In this document: positions 11,526-23,039 of the stretch, piece by piece
How the letters are laid out: each line of letters opens with the position of its first letter
How positions within the stretch are numbered: position 1 is the first letter of the stretch
NCBI GenBank assembly: GCA_033557465.1
Contig: CM066032.1
Span: 449,808,270-449,872,269, forward strand
DNA from: Ichthyophis bannanicus
Taxonomy: Eukaryota; Chordata; Amphibia; Gymnophiona; Ichthyophiidae
DNA length: 64,000 nucleotides
Direction of reading: 5' to 3'
The notes under the pieces: model-generated
Told to the model about the DNA's origin: nothing
Databases searched by the model: none
Seen by the model: only the letters and a program-made list of their open reading frames with translations
Program-made: the position numbers and the translations under genes

Positions 11526-11800
11526 TTTTTTTTTAAACTTAGACTTTATTGAATTTTTCACACACAACTTATTCCAACAATTGCTGTTACAGTCCACAAT
11601 GACAGATTTATACCACCCCCCCTTTATTCTCCCTCAGGACTCCTTCTCCACCCACCCTATCCCAGCCTCCCCCCTTCATACCCCTTATCAACTTGTCACC
11701 CATGATCTCCCCTCCCCCTCACCTCCATCCCCCTACTCCCCTCCTAAAAACCAAAACACATTCTTGTCACCCAACAGTGAAGCAGCTTCCCTCACCCCAC

Positions 11801-14800
11801 CTATATCGCTCCTCCCTCTCCCCCTCTACCGCATCTGCCTTCCACATGCCCTCTCTTAACCAGCGCCATACCCCCTCCCACCGTTTTACCATTTGTCCCC
11901 CTCTGCCCTTCCTTTCCTCCATTAATTTGTACATAGAATATGTTTGACAGTCGTTTAGCATAGCTGCCCATAGATGGTAGACTCTTTCTGTTCCAATACC
12001 ATGCTATTTCACATCTGGCCGCAGTAACACAATACCAAATGATTCTCCAATCTCCTTCCCACTTTCCATCCTGCTTATGCAGGAGACACATTTCAGGCGT
12101 AAGCTCAATACTGGATCCCGCAATTTTATTGATGTTATCCCCAATTTTTCTCCAATACCTTTGAACCACTGGGCATGACCACCACATATGCATCCAAGTT
12201 CCCCTTTCACCACACAACCTCCAACAGTCATCCGACTTCATTACCCACGCCTTGTGCAACCTCTCCGGTGTGAGATACCACCGACTCAACACCTTGAACC
12301 CATTCTCCCGCAATGACGTGGCTATGGAGAATCTGGCTATTCCCAACGCCACTCCCTCCCAATCTTCCACCCCCCATGTCTCCCCTAAATCCCTTTCCCA
12401 CGCTTCCATATAGCTCAACTTCCCCATTCCCCTTGCAATTAAGCCTTTATAAATTCTAGACAACATGCCCCTCTGCCCCAAGGAACCTAAACATGCCCCT
12501 ACAAATCACTCACCTCCCCCCCCTCCAGCCTGCTCCCTCATCCTCTGTCTAATCACTGACCCCATTTGCACATACGTGAATCTATCTGCCTCCAACAACT
12601 GATACATGTCTCGGACCCCCTCAAAACCTCTTACCTCCTTCCCCACCAATATCTGACACACCTGATTTAAGCCCCGCTCCGCTCATCTTCTGAGCACCAT
12701 TCTACTTGGACCTGCACCCTCTCCAAAACACGCTTGAAGGGACATTGTATGTGACCATCTCTTGTCCCCCACCAACCTCTTCCTATGCTGCTGCCACACA
12801 TTGAGAGTATGTCCCACCAGAGGGTTCGTTCCCCTCTCTCCCTTCCCCCCCCCCCCCCCCCGCCAAACCAACCTTTCCAACTCCCCAGGGCCAAACCCGA
12901 CTGCTTCCATCACCCATTGTTTATTTGGTTCCCTTAACCATGCATATACCGCCCTTAATTGTACTGCCTTGTAATTCAAGGTAAAGTTAGGTACACCCAT
13001 CCCGCCCTCCAGTCCCTGTACTTGTAGTGTCCTTGCCGCCACCCTTGACCTTTTGCCCCCCATATAAAACCCTCCTCTTGATGTTGTACCTTCCTCAATA
13101 CTCTTCTCGGTACAGCTATTGGAAGCACTTGGAAGTAAAACAAAAACTGGGGAATCAACATCATTTTAACTATCGCCATCCGCCCAAACCAGGAATAATA
13201 TCCCCTACTCCACCCCCTCAACTGACCCTCCACTTGCCCCAGTAGATTTTTGTAGTTTAACTCAAATAAGTCCTCCAAAGCCCTCCCCACATGCACCCCC
13301 AGGTACCTAATTGATTTCTTTGCCCACCTGAAAGAAAAGCGCTGCTGCAGCTCCACCTGGCGTTCCTCCTCCCCTACCACGCTTAAAATTTCCGATTTCC
13401 CCCAGTTGATCCGAAACCTCGCCAACTGCCCGTACTTCTGAATCTCGCTCATTATTGCAGGCAATGTTTCTCCGGGCCTCGTAATTGTTAACAGGATGTC
13501 ATCTGCAAAAAGCGACATACGGTACTCTTTTTGTCCCACCCATACCCTCGAAATATCTTGGTTTGCCCTTATCCGTGCCACCAGTGGCTCTAAGGAGAGC
13601 GCAAACAGCAATGGCGACAAAGGGCAGCCCCAGAGGAAAAAAAACGTGAATACCCTCCATTCACTCGCACACACGCTTTAGGACTGGCATATAGAGCTTT
13701 TATCCCCTTCACAAAATCTGCCCCATGGCCTCTAATACCGAAAAGAGAAATTTCCAGGACACCTGATCAAATGCTTTTTCAACATCAAGTGAAACCAACA
13801 GCGTATCTTCTCCCGTCCTTCGTGCCTTCCAAATCACATTTAACACTTTCCAAATGTTATCCACCACCTGCCTTCCTGGTATAAATCCTGCTTGATCCTC
13901 ATAGACTAATTTCCGCAGAATTTTATTAAGTCTTGCTGCTAAAACTTTTGCTAAAAGTTTTGCTTCGATATTTAACAGCGAAATTGGCTGATATGACGCA
14001 CACTCCAGCAGATCTTTCCCTTCCTTGTGGATAAGAGTAATACCTGCCCAGCCCATCGTATCTGCCAGTTTCTCCCCACCTCGAGGCACATTGAAAACCC
14101 TTGTTAGTGGTTGTACCAATAGGCTCCCAAATTTCTTATAAAACAGCGCTGTCAGGCCATCCAACCCTGGCGCCTTTGCTAGCTTCATGACCTTGATTGC
14201 CCGTAACACTTCCTCTGCTCCAGTCTCTCTATTTAGCATCTGCTGCTCCTCTTCTTTCAACCTCGGCAACCCCACACTACCCAAATAAGTATGAATGTCT
14301 TCTTCAGGTCCCTCCTCATGGGCCGTATATAACTTGTGATAAAACGCTACAAATTCTTCTCTAACCTGGTGGTCATCCCGCACTACCCCCCCCCCCCCCC
14401 CGCTTCAGATCTGTGTGATCCTATTCCATTCTTTTCTCTTTTTGAGCTGCCTTGCCAGGTATTTCCCTGCTTTATTACCCCCTTCAAAAAAATTCTGCTT
14501 CAGCAGCTGCATATGATGCCTGATCTGTTCCGCCTGTAGTGCATTCAGTTTAGCCCTCAATTCCAATACTGCTCCCCGATATTGCCCACCACCCCCCTGC
14601 GCATCTTTCCCCTCCAGAATCCCTAATTGGTGCCTTAACCGCCATTCCTGTTCCTCTCGTTCCCTCTTTATCCGTGCTCCCCACTTTATCAACACCCCCC
14701 TTACCACTGCCTTGAATGCATCCCAGACAACTCCCTCTTTTACCCCTCACCCCCATTCTTCTCAAAGTACTCCGGTATTAATAGTTCTACCTCTTTCACC

Positions 14801-15646
14801 ACCCTACTATCCTCCAGCAACCCTTCATTAAGTTTCCAATATTGCCCCCCTTTATTTTCACCCCGCACTCTCACCTGTACTACCACGGGCTGATGATCTG
14901 ACCACGTTATAGGCTCAATTTCTCCTCCCTTTATCCTGCCCGCCAGTTCCTTCCCTACCCATATAACATCGAGCCTTGAATAAGTACCATGCACTGCCGA
15001 AAAGGAGAACTGTCTCCTACCCGGGTTCAGCAAACGCCAAGCATCGATCAAATCATTCTCATTCACAAACCTATGGTATCGCTGCCTATCCTTTCCCCGC
15101 CCTTCCCTCTTGCCTGTCGTGTCTCCCCACCTCCCAGGGCATATTGAAATTCCCCCCACAAATCATCGCCCTGTCACCCATTAAGGCGACTTGCATACTC
15201 AACTCCTCCCAAAATTCTTTCTGGGACCCCATAGGCGCATATACATTTACCACACTGAACCATTTCTCCCCAATTTTCACTCGCATTAGTAAATATCTTC
15301 CCCCCTTATCCCGAATCACATCCTGTACTTCTGTTTTAAGTGCCCCACTAATGAATACCGCCACCCCTCCTTTCTTCTGTTCCCTTAAATTGGAAGCAAA
15401 AACGCACTCCCTGTAGCCCCTAGGCTGCACTACTGATTCATGCTTTTTCTGTAAATGTGTCTCCTGCAACATTACAATTGCAGCTTTGTGTCTTGTTAAT
15501 TCTTTATACAATTTCTGTCTTTTCCAAGGTGAGTTCAGCCCCTTCACATTCAAGGTTATGATTTTCAGTTCACCATCTGACCTTACTCTCCCCCGTTCTT
15601 CCCCCCTGTATTCCTCCCCTCCCCCCTTCCACTCCCTTACCGCCAT
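11801..15646 (-). pseudogene. L1 ORF2 (endonuclease-reverse transcriptase), broken
   Basis: Read on the minus strand, the APE-type endonuclease starts near 15646 (LNVKGLNSPWKRQKLY, MLQETHL, NVYAPMGSQKEFW, and SDHQPVVVQV near 14900). The RT follows with KAPGLDGLTALFYKKF near 14160, VSLDVEKAFDQVSW near 13770, PLSPLLFALSLEPL near 13620 and the catalytic FADD at 13498-13509. A C-terminal CCHC-like cluster (CWRLCGERG...HMWWSC) lies near 12225-12170. Frames change near 15100, 14730, 14390 (a C homopolymer), 13690, 13000, 12850 (a C homopolymer) and 12500. Homopolymer breaks could be assembly errors; the others look real. Confidence 0.85.
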
Positions 15647-16124
15647 TCCCCCTACCTCCGCCCCCCTTCCCGTCTACCTTCCCGTCTACCTTCCCAACCT
15701 GCAAATCCCCCCCCCATGCACTATCCCCCCCTCTACCTCCCTCTCCCCCCCCCCTCTCTGTTGAGGAGATATAACTTCCATAACGGTGATTGAATTCAAA
15801 CCCCAACCTACCCTACCCCCTATTCCACCTCCCTCTACCTCCCTCCTCCCCCTTTATCCAGCTATACTCCAGCTACCCCTCTCCTTCCTACTCTCCCCCT
15901 TCCCCTCACAATGCCCCCTCCCCCCCACCCACTTAGACCCTCTCTCCTCTCTCCTCTCTCCAACCCCCTAACACCCAGTTAATCCTCTCTCACCCTCCCC
16001 CCCCCAACCTCCCACCCTCAATCCTTCTCGTCCTCACATATATTTTATTATGCTTTTTACCACCTCACAAGACCATGTCCAAATGGGGCATCAACTGGTA
16101 CCAGTCCAACTTTTGTCTGCAGCG

Positions 16125-17191
16125 TCAACTATCTTCTTGTTCCAGCTCTGTGCTCCGTTGACTGCCCTTGACCTTCCTCGCCAATCTCCTTCCGCCTGCC
16201 GCTGCTCTTTGCCACCTCAAGCTCTCCGGCCTCGTAGCACTGGTCTCCTTGTCCATCAGCTTTGCTGGTCTTCTTGCCTCTTCTGGAAGATTTTCCGCTC
16301 CGAGTTCTCTCAACGCTTTCCAGGCTTCTGTGCTTGTCCTCACTTTCCTTGATCTCCCTTGCACCGTAATCAACAGTCCAAACGGGTACAGCCACTTGTA
16401 TCTCAGATCGGCCCTCCTCTAGTAGGCCATGACTGCTTTTATCTCCCTTTTGCGCTGCAGCGTTCCCTGGGACAAATCCTGAAACAGCTCCACTTTGTGG
16501 CCATCCCATTGATAGTTTCTTAGTTTTCTAGCTGCTCCCAGCAGGCTTTTTTTCATTTTAAAGGAGCTCAAACAAACTACAATGTCTCTCGACCTGTTTT
16601 CTCTTATGGGACCCAACCCTCTGTGCGCTCTTTCTATTTTCGGGTGGCTCCCTTCTACTACTTCTTTTTTACTCGCCGCTGCCAAGAGTTCTCCGAATAT
16701 TTTTTGCACCACCTCCTCGCTGTTCTTGTACTTAGGCTCCTCCGGTACACCCCGCACTCTGAGATTGCACCTTTTTCCAGATCTTCTGTTTTTGCCTTTA
16801 TCTCCTCTTGAGCCAGTCTCAGCTCCTCCCATCCTTTCTGGATTTGCTCCATAACGCCACCCTGATGTTCCAACTGAGTCTCAGTCTCCTCTACATGCTC
16901 TCCCAGATCTGTAATATCTTGTTTAAGAGTTTGCAGAGTCTCCTTTATCTCATTTTTTACTCCACTTATTTCTTACTTTAAATCTTCCTTTAATTCTAGA
17001 AGCCACTGTTTAATTTTCTTAGCCACTTCCAAACACTCCTCACCGTCCGTGTCCTCCTCTTGTCTTAGCAGCGACTCCGCCATTGTTCTACTGATCTTCT
17101 CTCCCTCCTTTCCGCCTTGTGATGTGACATACGAGGAGCGGAATTCTGCCAGTTTTTTTTTCACAGCACCTTCTCTTTTTGATTTGTCCAT
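16125..17191 (-). pseudogene. L1 ORF1 RNA-binding protein, broken
   Basis: The N-terminal piece (MDKSKREG..., 17191-16973) is followed after a frame change by a coiled-coil-like stretch and an RRM-type core from about 16832: NLRVRGVPEE, KIERAHRGLG, IVVCLSSFKMKKSLL, ELFQDLSQGT. This is the L1 ORF1p (transposase_22) pattern. One TAG at about 16419-16421 interrupts the C-terminal domain, which then continues in the same frame (YKWLYPFGLLITVQG...) to a stop at about 16125. ORF1p coats L1 RNA and is needed for retrotransposition in cis. Confidence 0.8.
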
Positions 17192-17927
17192 TATTGAAAT
17201 AGTGTAGATTCTCCTCCACCTGCTTCAGCGGCTTTTAGACAATGTTCTCTACTCCCCCCCCCCTCAGTGAGACCACTGAAAGGCTAGGTTATATGGCCAT
17301 TATCTCAGGGCTCTCTTGCTTATTCATTACCAACTCGGCCTGGAGCCTGTGTACCTGGTCAGCAACACTCCTCAGGGTCTCATGCTGTCTGATTGCGCTC
17401 CCCTAGCGACCAGCAGCTCCTTCCACCTCGACGAATCTGACGGACTCTCCTTTTCCTCCACTGGCTGCTAATTGTGCCTTGCTCTCCTTTGCCCCGTCTT
17501 GTCCTCCGGCCCAGTGCACACTGGTCTGCTCTCCGTCCTACACTCTCAGGCTGCTCTCGATTTTGGGGATTGCCGCACCCCTGGAGCTCTCTGGCCACCT
17601 GTTTTCCGGCCCGCCTCAGAGGCACCCAGCCTCCACCTTCCACTGCCGCGCCTCACTGCAGTCGGTCCCCGTCGTGCACACAGACCGCATGGTCTGTTAA
17701 TGGCGCTCGCCGGCCTTCACTCCTTCGGGCCGTTCTCCCACCAGGCAGAAACTACCCCTACGGTAAGTGCTGCAACCCACTCTCGCCGCCTGTGCTGTTA
17801 TCCGGTCTTGGCTCCTCATTCTGCTCTTTTGGGCTGTCTTCGGGAGGATTTAGCCCCTTGAGTAGGTTTTGTTGGCGGAACCGGTCTTCTACTCCGCCAT
17901 GTACCCTGATGACGTCACCGGAAGTAC
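17192..17927 (-). promoter_or_regulatory. L1 5' UTR with ETS/CRE/YY1-like promoter head
   Basis: The first bases of the element on the minus strand contain an ETS-type motif (ACTTCCGG, 17918-17925), a perfect palindromic CRE (TGACGTCA, 17910-17917) and a YY1-like ATGGCGG (about 17895-17901). All lie within about 35 bp of the 5' end, as expected for an internal LINE promoter. Function is inferred from motif matches only. Confidence 0.5.
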
Positions 17928-18605
17928 GGAACCAGAGCTTTTTAACATATTTATAAATGATCTGGAAAAGGAAGTGAGGAGTCAAGTGATCAGATTTGTT
18001 AAATCATGAGTGGATTATAAGGAACTGCAGAAAGACCTGGCAAGAGTGAGGGGACTGAACAGATGAAATGTGGACTAAAGCGAAGATTTCTGATCTTATT
18101 TTTCAAAAAAATTTAAAGCTTACTACTTTGAGTAGGGCTTTTAATACTGTAGAGTATAAATTAAGTTTCTTATTGTTTAGATACTTTGTGTAATGTTTTG
18201 TAGTGCATTTTGCTAATTTTGCATGTATCTATGTAAACTGCTTAGTTTATTCGTTGATGGTCTATAAATGTTTTAAATAAAATAAATAAATGCTGGTATA
18301 TGATGCTGGATTTCATATTAGGAATTGCCCCTAAGGGAAAGGATCTTTGGAGTCTTGTGGACAGTGCGATGACATCTTCAGCTCAATATGTGGAAATTAT
18401 TTAATTCCTAAGATTGTATTTGCTTTTTTCCCCCCAAAAAGGAACAGAATGTTATAATGCCTCTGTATTGATTCATTGTGCAGCCACATCTTGAGCACTG
18501 TATACTGTTCTTCTTGTCCCATTTTTAAAAAAAAAGAGATTAGAAACAGAAAAGGTATGGAAAAGAGCAACCAAGATGATGAAAGGAATATAACGGCTCC
18601 CATAT
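17928..18605 (+). mobile_element. CR1-like LINE, second part
   Basis: It continues the RT after the L1 insertion (LFNIFINDLEKEVRSQVIRF near 17938) and runs to a stretch resembling the region coding for the CR1 C-terminal part near 18440-18600. It is interrupted by a LINE tail at about 18075-18297 and is full of stops. Confidence 0.6.
18075..18297 (+). mobile_element. LINE 3'-end fragment inside CR1
   Basis: A short insertion ends in TTTTAAATAAAATAAATAAATG after a conserved TATGTAAACTGCTTAG block, the typical 3' end of the L2-like LINEs here. CR1-like sequence flanks it on both sides. Confidence 0.5.
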
Positions 18606-18814
18606 GGAGGGTAATTTTATTAAAAAAACAAACACAAATTTTCATGTGTAAAATACTGTTTTAGGTGTATAATTGGGCTCATATATAATTAGATCAGGCA
18701 TCAAAGTATGTGCAGTGCAATATGTTGCGTACTTATACAGTAGGCATGAATAAGAATAAAGTTTGGGTGGAGCATGGACAGAGTCATGAAGTAAGCGCAC
18801 TATGCCAACATTAT
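18606..18814. other. Intronic sequence without recognisable feature
   Basis: AT-rich spacer; nothing supported. Confidence 0.4.
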
Positions 18815-19516
18815 CTACCAGGGCCTTCAAAATCCTCAGTACAGCTGCTACGGCTTGCACAGAATGTAGGAGTCGGGCTCATCACAGGAAGTACTCGTCA
18901 CAATCACAGAATACCAGTATTGAAGCAATTACACTGGCTCCCCAGCAACAGCAGAGTAAAATACAAAGTGGCACTGACAACTTTCAGGACAATCCTGCAG
19001 ATATCAGCTGATACCCTACAGTCACTACTAGACCAACCTTAATGCCAGAGATAGCGCAAAAGCGCTAACACTTGCCTCACAGTACCCACGACATTCACCC
19101 ACACCAGCTCCTCCACCTCCAACAGAGCGTTCTGCTTTTACTCACCAACCATCTGAAACTCTTCCCCCAGCCCCGACCTTCGCTGCCTCTCAGACACTGA
19201 GGACTTTCACCGAAAAAGACACTTCTATTCCTGAAGTATTTTGGCTCAGACACATAGCCACCCCACATTATCACATATCATTGCCTTTGTATAAGCTACC
19301 CTGTACAGTTTCCTTGTATCATAGTACCCTTTAATTCATATTGTTCAGTTTATTTTGATCAAAGTGTTCCAAAGTTTACATTGTATAGTTTAATTTAAAG
19401 TGTTCTATGTAAAGTTCAAGTTTTCGGTTCCAATTAGTTCTAGTAAACCGCTGTGACTAGTAGATACGGTGATATAAAAGAGCTGTTAAATAAATAAATA
19501 AATAAATAAAATAAAA
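18815..19516 (+). mobile_element. L2-like LINE 3' fragment
   Basis: It encodes the C-terminal part of the RT ORF (RLAQNVGVGLITGSTRHNHRIPVL, LHWLPSNSRVKYKVAL) up to a stop near 19040. Coding traces and a 3' UTR follow, ending in TTAAATAAATAAATAAATA at about 19484-19510. It is 5'-truncated and inactive. Confidence 0.75.
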
Positions 19517-19544
19517 TATTTACACCTGCTCTCAAGCAGGCATC

Positions 19545-19904
19545 TTTATTGTAGCGCTTGATATACCACCCAAGCAAAACATCAGAGCAGTGTACAATTA
19601 ATAGGACTGTAGTTAGTTAAAAATAAATAAATAAATAAATAAAGGAACGTCATTGTTTAGACAGGAAAGCAACAGATGGAGAGACAGACAGAAAATAAGA
19701 GGAAAGGTGCATCAGACAGACATGGAAGGGAGGGTGGGGGATTGACTATGGAAGAAAAGCCCTAGGGATCGGGGAGAGGGAGGTCAAAGGCAAGATGGAA
19801 AAGATGGGTCTTGAGCATAGCCTTGAACCGGGAAAATGAGGCATAATGTCTGCCTGCTGTCTAAGTGCGATCTAAGCAGGATTTATGCTAATATTTTGTA
19901 AGGA
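19545..19904 (-). other. LINE tail fragment and unclassified spacer
   Basis: The first about 100 bp (CTTTATTGTAGCGCTTGATATACC, then an AAATAAATAAATAAATAAA run at 19620-19642) look like part of an antisense LINE/SINE 3' end. The remainder is unrecognised. Confidence 0.35.
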
Positions 19905-20125
19905 CAGGCGTGGAGGAGTAGCCTAGTGGTTAGAGCACTGGCTTGGTAACCAAGAGAACAGGGTTTGATACTCACTGGCCCTGCTTGTGGCTTTGGGCAA
20001 GTCACTTAACTCTCCATTGCCTCGGAAGAAAGGCCTGGCAATCTACTACGTTACATTGCCAAGAAAACAAAGGAGCTGCTGGGTTGCCCGGAGTCAGCAT
20101 TGACTAAAAGGCACACATTATACCT
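19905..20125 (+). mobile_element. tRNA-derived SINE, sense
   Basis: The head has an A box (GTAGCCTAGTGGTTAGAG near 19918) and a B-box-like GGGTTTGATACTC near 19961, followed by a conserved TGGGCAAGTCACTTAA body and a GGAGTCAGCATTGAC element near the end. These are pol III promoter features of a SINE. It does not fold as a usable tRNA gene and continues into a SINE body. Confidence 0.8.
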
Positions 20126-20139
20126 TTTTTATAAGGTCA

Positions 20140-20450
20140 AATGATGGGGCTCCTTTTGGGGGTAAGAGCAGTTTGTGAGGTGATGGCAAAGTTGTGGGAC
20201 GGTAGTTTCTGGGGGTGGGGCACTTGGGGGCAGCTTGTGGGCTGTTGGGGCAGTTGTGGGGTTAGTTTTGGGAAGTACGGTAGTTTGTGAGGTCATGGTG
20301 GAGTCGCAGAGTTTTGGGATGGGGCATTTTAGGGGTTGGATGTACTTGCAAGGAGTATTTTGTTTTGGGGTGGGAGCAGTTTGGGTTAGGGTAGATTTGA
20401 GAACCAGAGATAGGCAGTTTGAAAGGAGCACTTCTATTACCACTGTGTCT
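20140..20450. repeat. G/T-rich degenerate tandem repeat
   Basis: Imperfect reiterations of short units such as GGGGCAGTTTGTGG and GGTAGTTTGTGAGG give a GT-rich, C-poor tract. No gene is supported; ORFs here reflect base composition. Confidence 0.55.
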
Positions 20451-20870
20451 TAGTGTGTATGTGTTTTATGCTGCAGAAACTGGAATTCCTTCTTCCATAG
20501 TAATGCATTGAACCATTTTTTTTTAGACGGGGGCTTATTTCTTTGCAACTGCAACAATCCTATCTGGCCCAGTTTCAAACTCATTGTGTCTTTTTACCAT
20601 TTTCTTCCCTGTGTCAAGTTCCATCCCATTCTGTTCAATGTTAAGAGAGTAGTTTCCCAGATGAACAGATATTTCTCGACCCCTTTTGTATAATGTTTCA
20701 AATTCTTTTTCATTTGGAAAGATTGAAAATATTATCTGATTCATGGATAATGCTTTTGTATTTATAAAACTATCTAGGCATTATCTAGGTAATGCTTTAA
20801 AAGTTTACTTGCTGTTCAAAACGTTTGTATGCATATTTCCTGAAGAGTCCATTATTTGGCTTTTTTCCAG

Positions 20871-21044
20871 TCCTGGCTCCATATGGTACAGCAGACAGAA
20901 CAACTTGGTAGAATAATGAAGACTCATGCAGAAGATCTGAACTCAGGACCACTACACAGGCTTACTATGATGATCAAGGACAAGCAGCAAGTAAAGAAGA
21001 GTTATGCAAGTATTCATCAACAGATTGAGGCAGAGATGTGTAAG
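20871..21044 (+). CDS. FER: FER coding exon (F-BAR domain)
   Basis: FER is a cytoplasmic tyrosine kinase with an N-terminal membrane-binding F-BAR domain, then SH2 and kinase domains. This 174-bp exon encodes 58 residues of the F-BAR domain (roughly residues 70-130 of the family), including [20 protein letters not shown] and [10 protein letters not shown]. The closeness to FER, as opposed to its paralogue FES, is clear in these motifs. The acceptor is a pyrimidine-rich tract ending TTTTTTCCAG and the donor is AAG/GTACTT. It starts and ends in phase 0. An upstream in-frame ATG (20856) lies in the intron and is not a start. The reading frame is undisturbed, with no stop, so the gene is probably functional. 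Confidence 0.95.
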
Positions 21045-21189
21045 GTACTTTGCTTAGTCATGAATTTTCCCCATTTTTTTGTTCCCCTGTAAAGCAGTTA
21101 TTCTAATGATTTGCTACTTTTTTTGCTTTCCTTTTTAATGTTTATTTGGACAGAAAAAATTAAGAACATTCATACCTCCCTTCCATTGG

Positions 21190-21310
21190 CTAGACTCGTC
21201 CAGTTGAATGGGTTATGCTCCCAAGCCAGAAGGTGGAGGCAGACTAGAGCAACTTTCAGGGATGCCATCACTAGTATATTCACCGGTTGTAGCACTGAGA
21301 GAAGACTGTA
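21190..21310. repeat. DIRS E left inverted terminal repeat
   Basis: It pairs with the reverse complement of 46600-46745. Shared blocks are the GTCCAG...GGGTTATG start, GGTGGAGGCAGACTA, and a later GTAGCACTGAGAGAAG (GCAGCACTGAAAGAAG on the other side). Mismatches indicate age. Confidence 0.75.
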
Positions 21311-21854
21311 TTGTCTGCCACCAGCAGGTAGCAAGGTGTGTATGGATTGCTGCAGCAGAACTGATGGGCCTGTCTCTCACCTGGCCCAGATCATGGTCTT
21401 TGTAGACCTATAGGCCCAGTGATTGCTCGGAGCCTGAGTATACCCTTGTCTCCTTGAGAGAGCAGCTACCCTTTGTCCAGCGTTGGTGGGCCGGAGAGCA
21501 GCCAGAAGCACTGCATGAAGCCCCTGAGGGGTGTGGTAAGTCTGGGCCTAGACCCCCCTTCCCTTTCTCTGTCCTCTATCTGTATGCCTGTTCGCTTTTC
21601 TCTGACTTTTCTATTGCTGTATTTTTAATTGGCATTCTTTCACTGCTTTGACTAAGATAGCTTGGGGGAAAAAAAGCTGCTGTGAGACAGCCGGGCCTTC
21701 TCAGGTTTGAGTGGTAAGCTGAGGCAGCCCTTTTTGGGTTTCACCAACTGGCCTGACAGCTGCTGGGACTCCTTTCTTGGTTGGGGTTTTCTTTTTCACT
21801 GCAACTTTTCTTTTTCGTCAGGTTTATTTTTTTCACAGTTATCTTTCTTTGACC

Positions 21855-22338
21855 ATGTTGAGCTGTGCCATAATGCGGGTGCATGGCAGTGTGCTTCTTG
21901 CAGCTCCCATCGGGTGATCTGCATGGTTGCCTCATTTTGCCCCAAGTGTGATGGAGATTCCTCAGGGCAGGGTTTTTTTGCCATTATTGGAACCAAAGGC
22001 CTAATGCTGATTTTGCTGCCTCTGCCATGTTTGCCAGGATTTTCCTGCTGGCAGGAATGGTGCAATCTTGGATGACTGCATAGTCCCTGCAGAAGTGGGA
22101 CGTGGTGAGGAGACTGCAGGCAGAAGCCGCTAGGCCTCTAAGGGCTTTTCTGGGGTGCTGGGGCCCGCTCTTGCTCAGCTTTGAGCAGCAGCTCCTGAAA
22201 CAGCTCATCGACTGTTTTCACTCTCTGTTAGGAGCATGGCAGCCCCCCTCGTAGGGGTCTGAGCTCTTGACTTCTGCTATGAGGGACCCTGGGCCCTATG
22301 GTACCCTTCTCTTCTGGTGTCAAAGGGGTTAAGCACTC
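21855..22338 (+). pseudogene. DIRS E gag N-terminal remnant (tentative)
   Basis: Around 21868-21955 a cysteine-rich stretch (CHNAGAWQCASC, then CPKC) resembles the double-CxxC start of the gag proteins of B, C and F. Downstream sequence to 22338 has several stops and weak resemblance only. Placement between the left repeat and clear gag pieces supports the call. Confidence 0.4.
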
Positions 22339-22808
22339 TGTAATATAGCATGGCGTGTGGTAGAAAGAGGCTCTTAAAATATTAGCAAACAGTTCAGGGC
22401 CGAACAAAAAACACTTTTATTGTCCTTCAGCTATCCAGTAATCACTCCCCAGCTTGTTGCCTTCACAAGGCTGTTCTCAGTGCCCTTCCCCCGACTCATA
22501 ATTTAAAGTTCAGAATTAAGTTCAGGACAAAGTCTAGTCACTCACTTGGGCTTTGGTGTCTGTGAATATGTTTCCAATGTTCTGAATTTCCTATCTCACA
22601 GCAGGACTCCTTTCCCATCCCTGCTTGGAAGGAGCTGTCTGACTCCACAGCCTCTGTTCCTCTTGTGCATTCAGATGGATTCTTAATCTCTCTGTCTGGA
22701 TCACACCCTCCAGCCCTGAGTTTTGAGCTGTCGACCTTTTTAAGGTGGACTGCTGACAATCCCTTTGAAGAGGAACGGGTAACTTCCTGTATACCCTGCT
22801 CCACCATT
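22339..22808 (-). mobile_element. Candidate solo LTR inside DIRS E
   Basis: The 470-bp block is TG...CA-bounded. On the minus strand it has an AATAAA near its end (TTTATT at about 22418) and a GC-rich head. It interrupts DIRS E gag sequence. No target duplication could be read, because the DIRS insertion starting at 22809 abuts it. Confidence 0.3.
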
Positions 22809-23039
22809 CCAGGTCATACTGCTAGACCAGTCCAGACAAACAGGTTGTGTCCCCCTGCCAGCAGATCTTGGAGACAGAGAATTCTACCAGAGCTCTGATA
22901 GGCTGGACTCTGGTGATATGGTCCTACCCCTAGGGGTCTCCCTCAGTATTTCTCTGTCTCCAGCAATGGGTCGCACGGGACAGATGCTCTGTCTCAAGCG
23001 TGGCCAACCCATCTCCTTCTGTATGTCTTTCCTCCCTGG

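Larger units (their letters stand above)
11526..17927 (-). mobile_element. Full-length antisense L1 (LINE-1 superfamily)
   Basis: The 6.4-kb insertion is flanked by identical 16-bp direct repeats GGAACCAGAGCTTTTT (11510-11525 and 17928-17943). It ends on the minus strand in a poly(A) tail (T run from about 11521) and begins with a GC-rich 5' UTR. ORF1 lies at about 17191-16125 and ORF2 at about 15646-11801. Because the 5' UTR and both ORFs are present, it is probably full length; frameshifts and stops make it inactive. It inserted into a CR1 element. Confidence 0.9.

Noticed and set aside
11485..15971. Pro-rich plus-strand ORFs opposite the L1
   Set aside because: They are antisense shadows of the minus-strand L1 ORF2 and its C-rich complement.
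19905..19990. A tRNA gene on the plus strand
   Set aside because: Same reason: tRNA-like head of a SINE with no complete cloverleaf seen.
20871..21044. Assigning the exon to FES
   Set aside because: FES shares [10 protein letters not shown], but the following [13 protein letters not shown] and the next exon's TKTELEKLK fit FER and not FES.
20856..21092. A 78-codon ORF starting with ATG across the FER exon
   Set aside because: The first five codons are intron up to the splice acceptor, and the tail runs past the donor. Only 20871-21044 is coding; the ATG is not a start.
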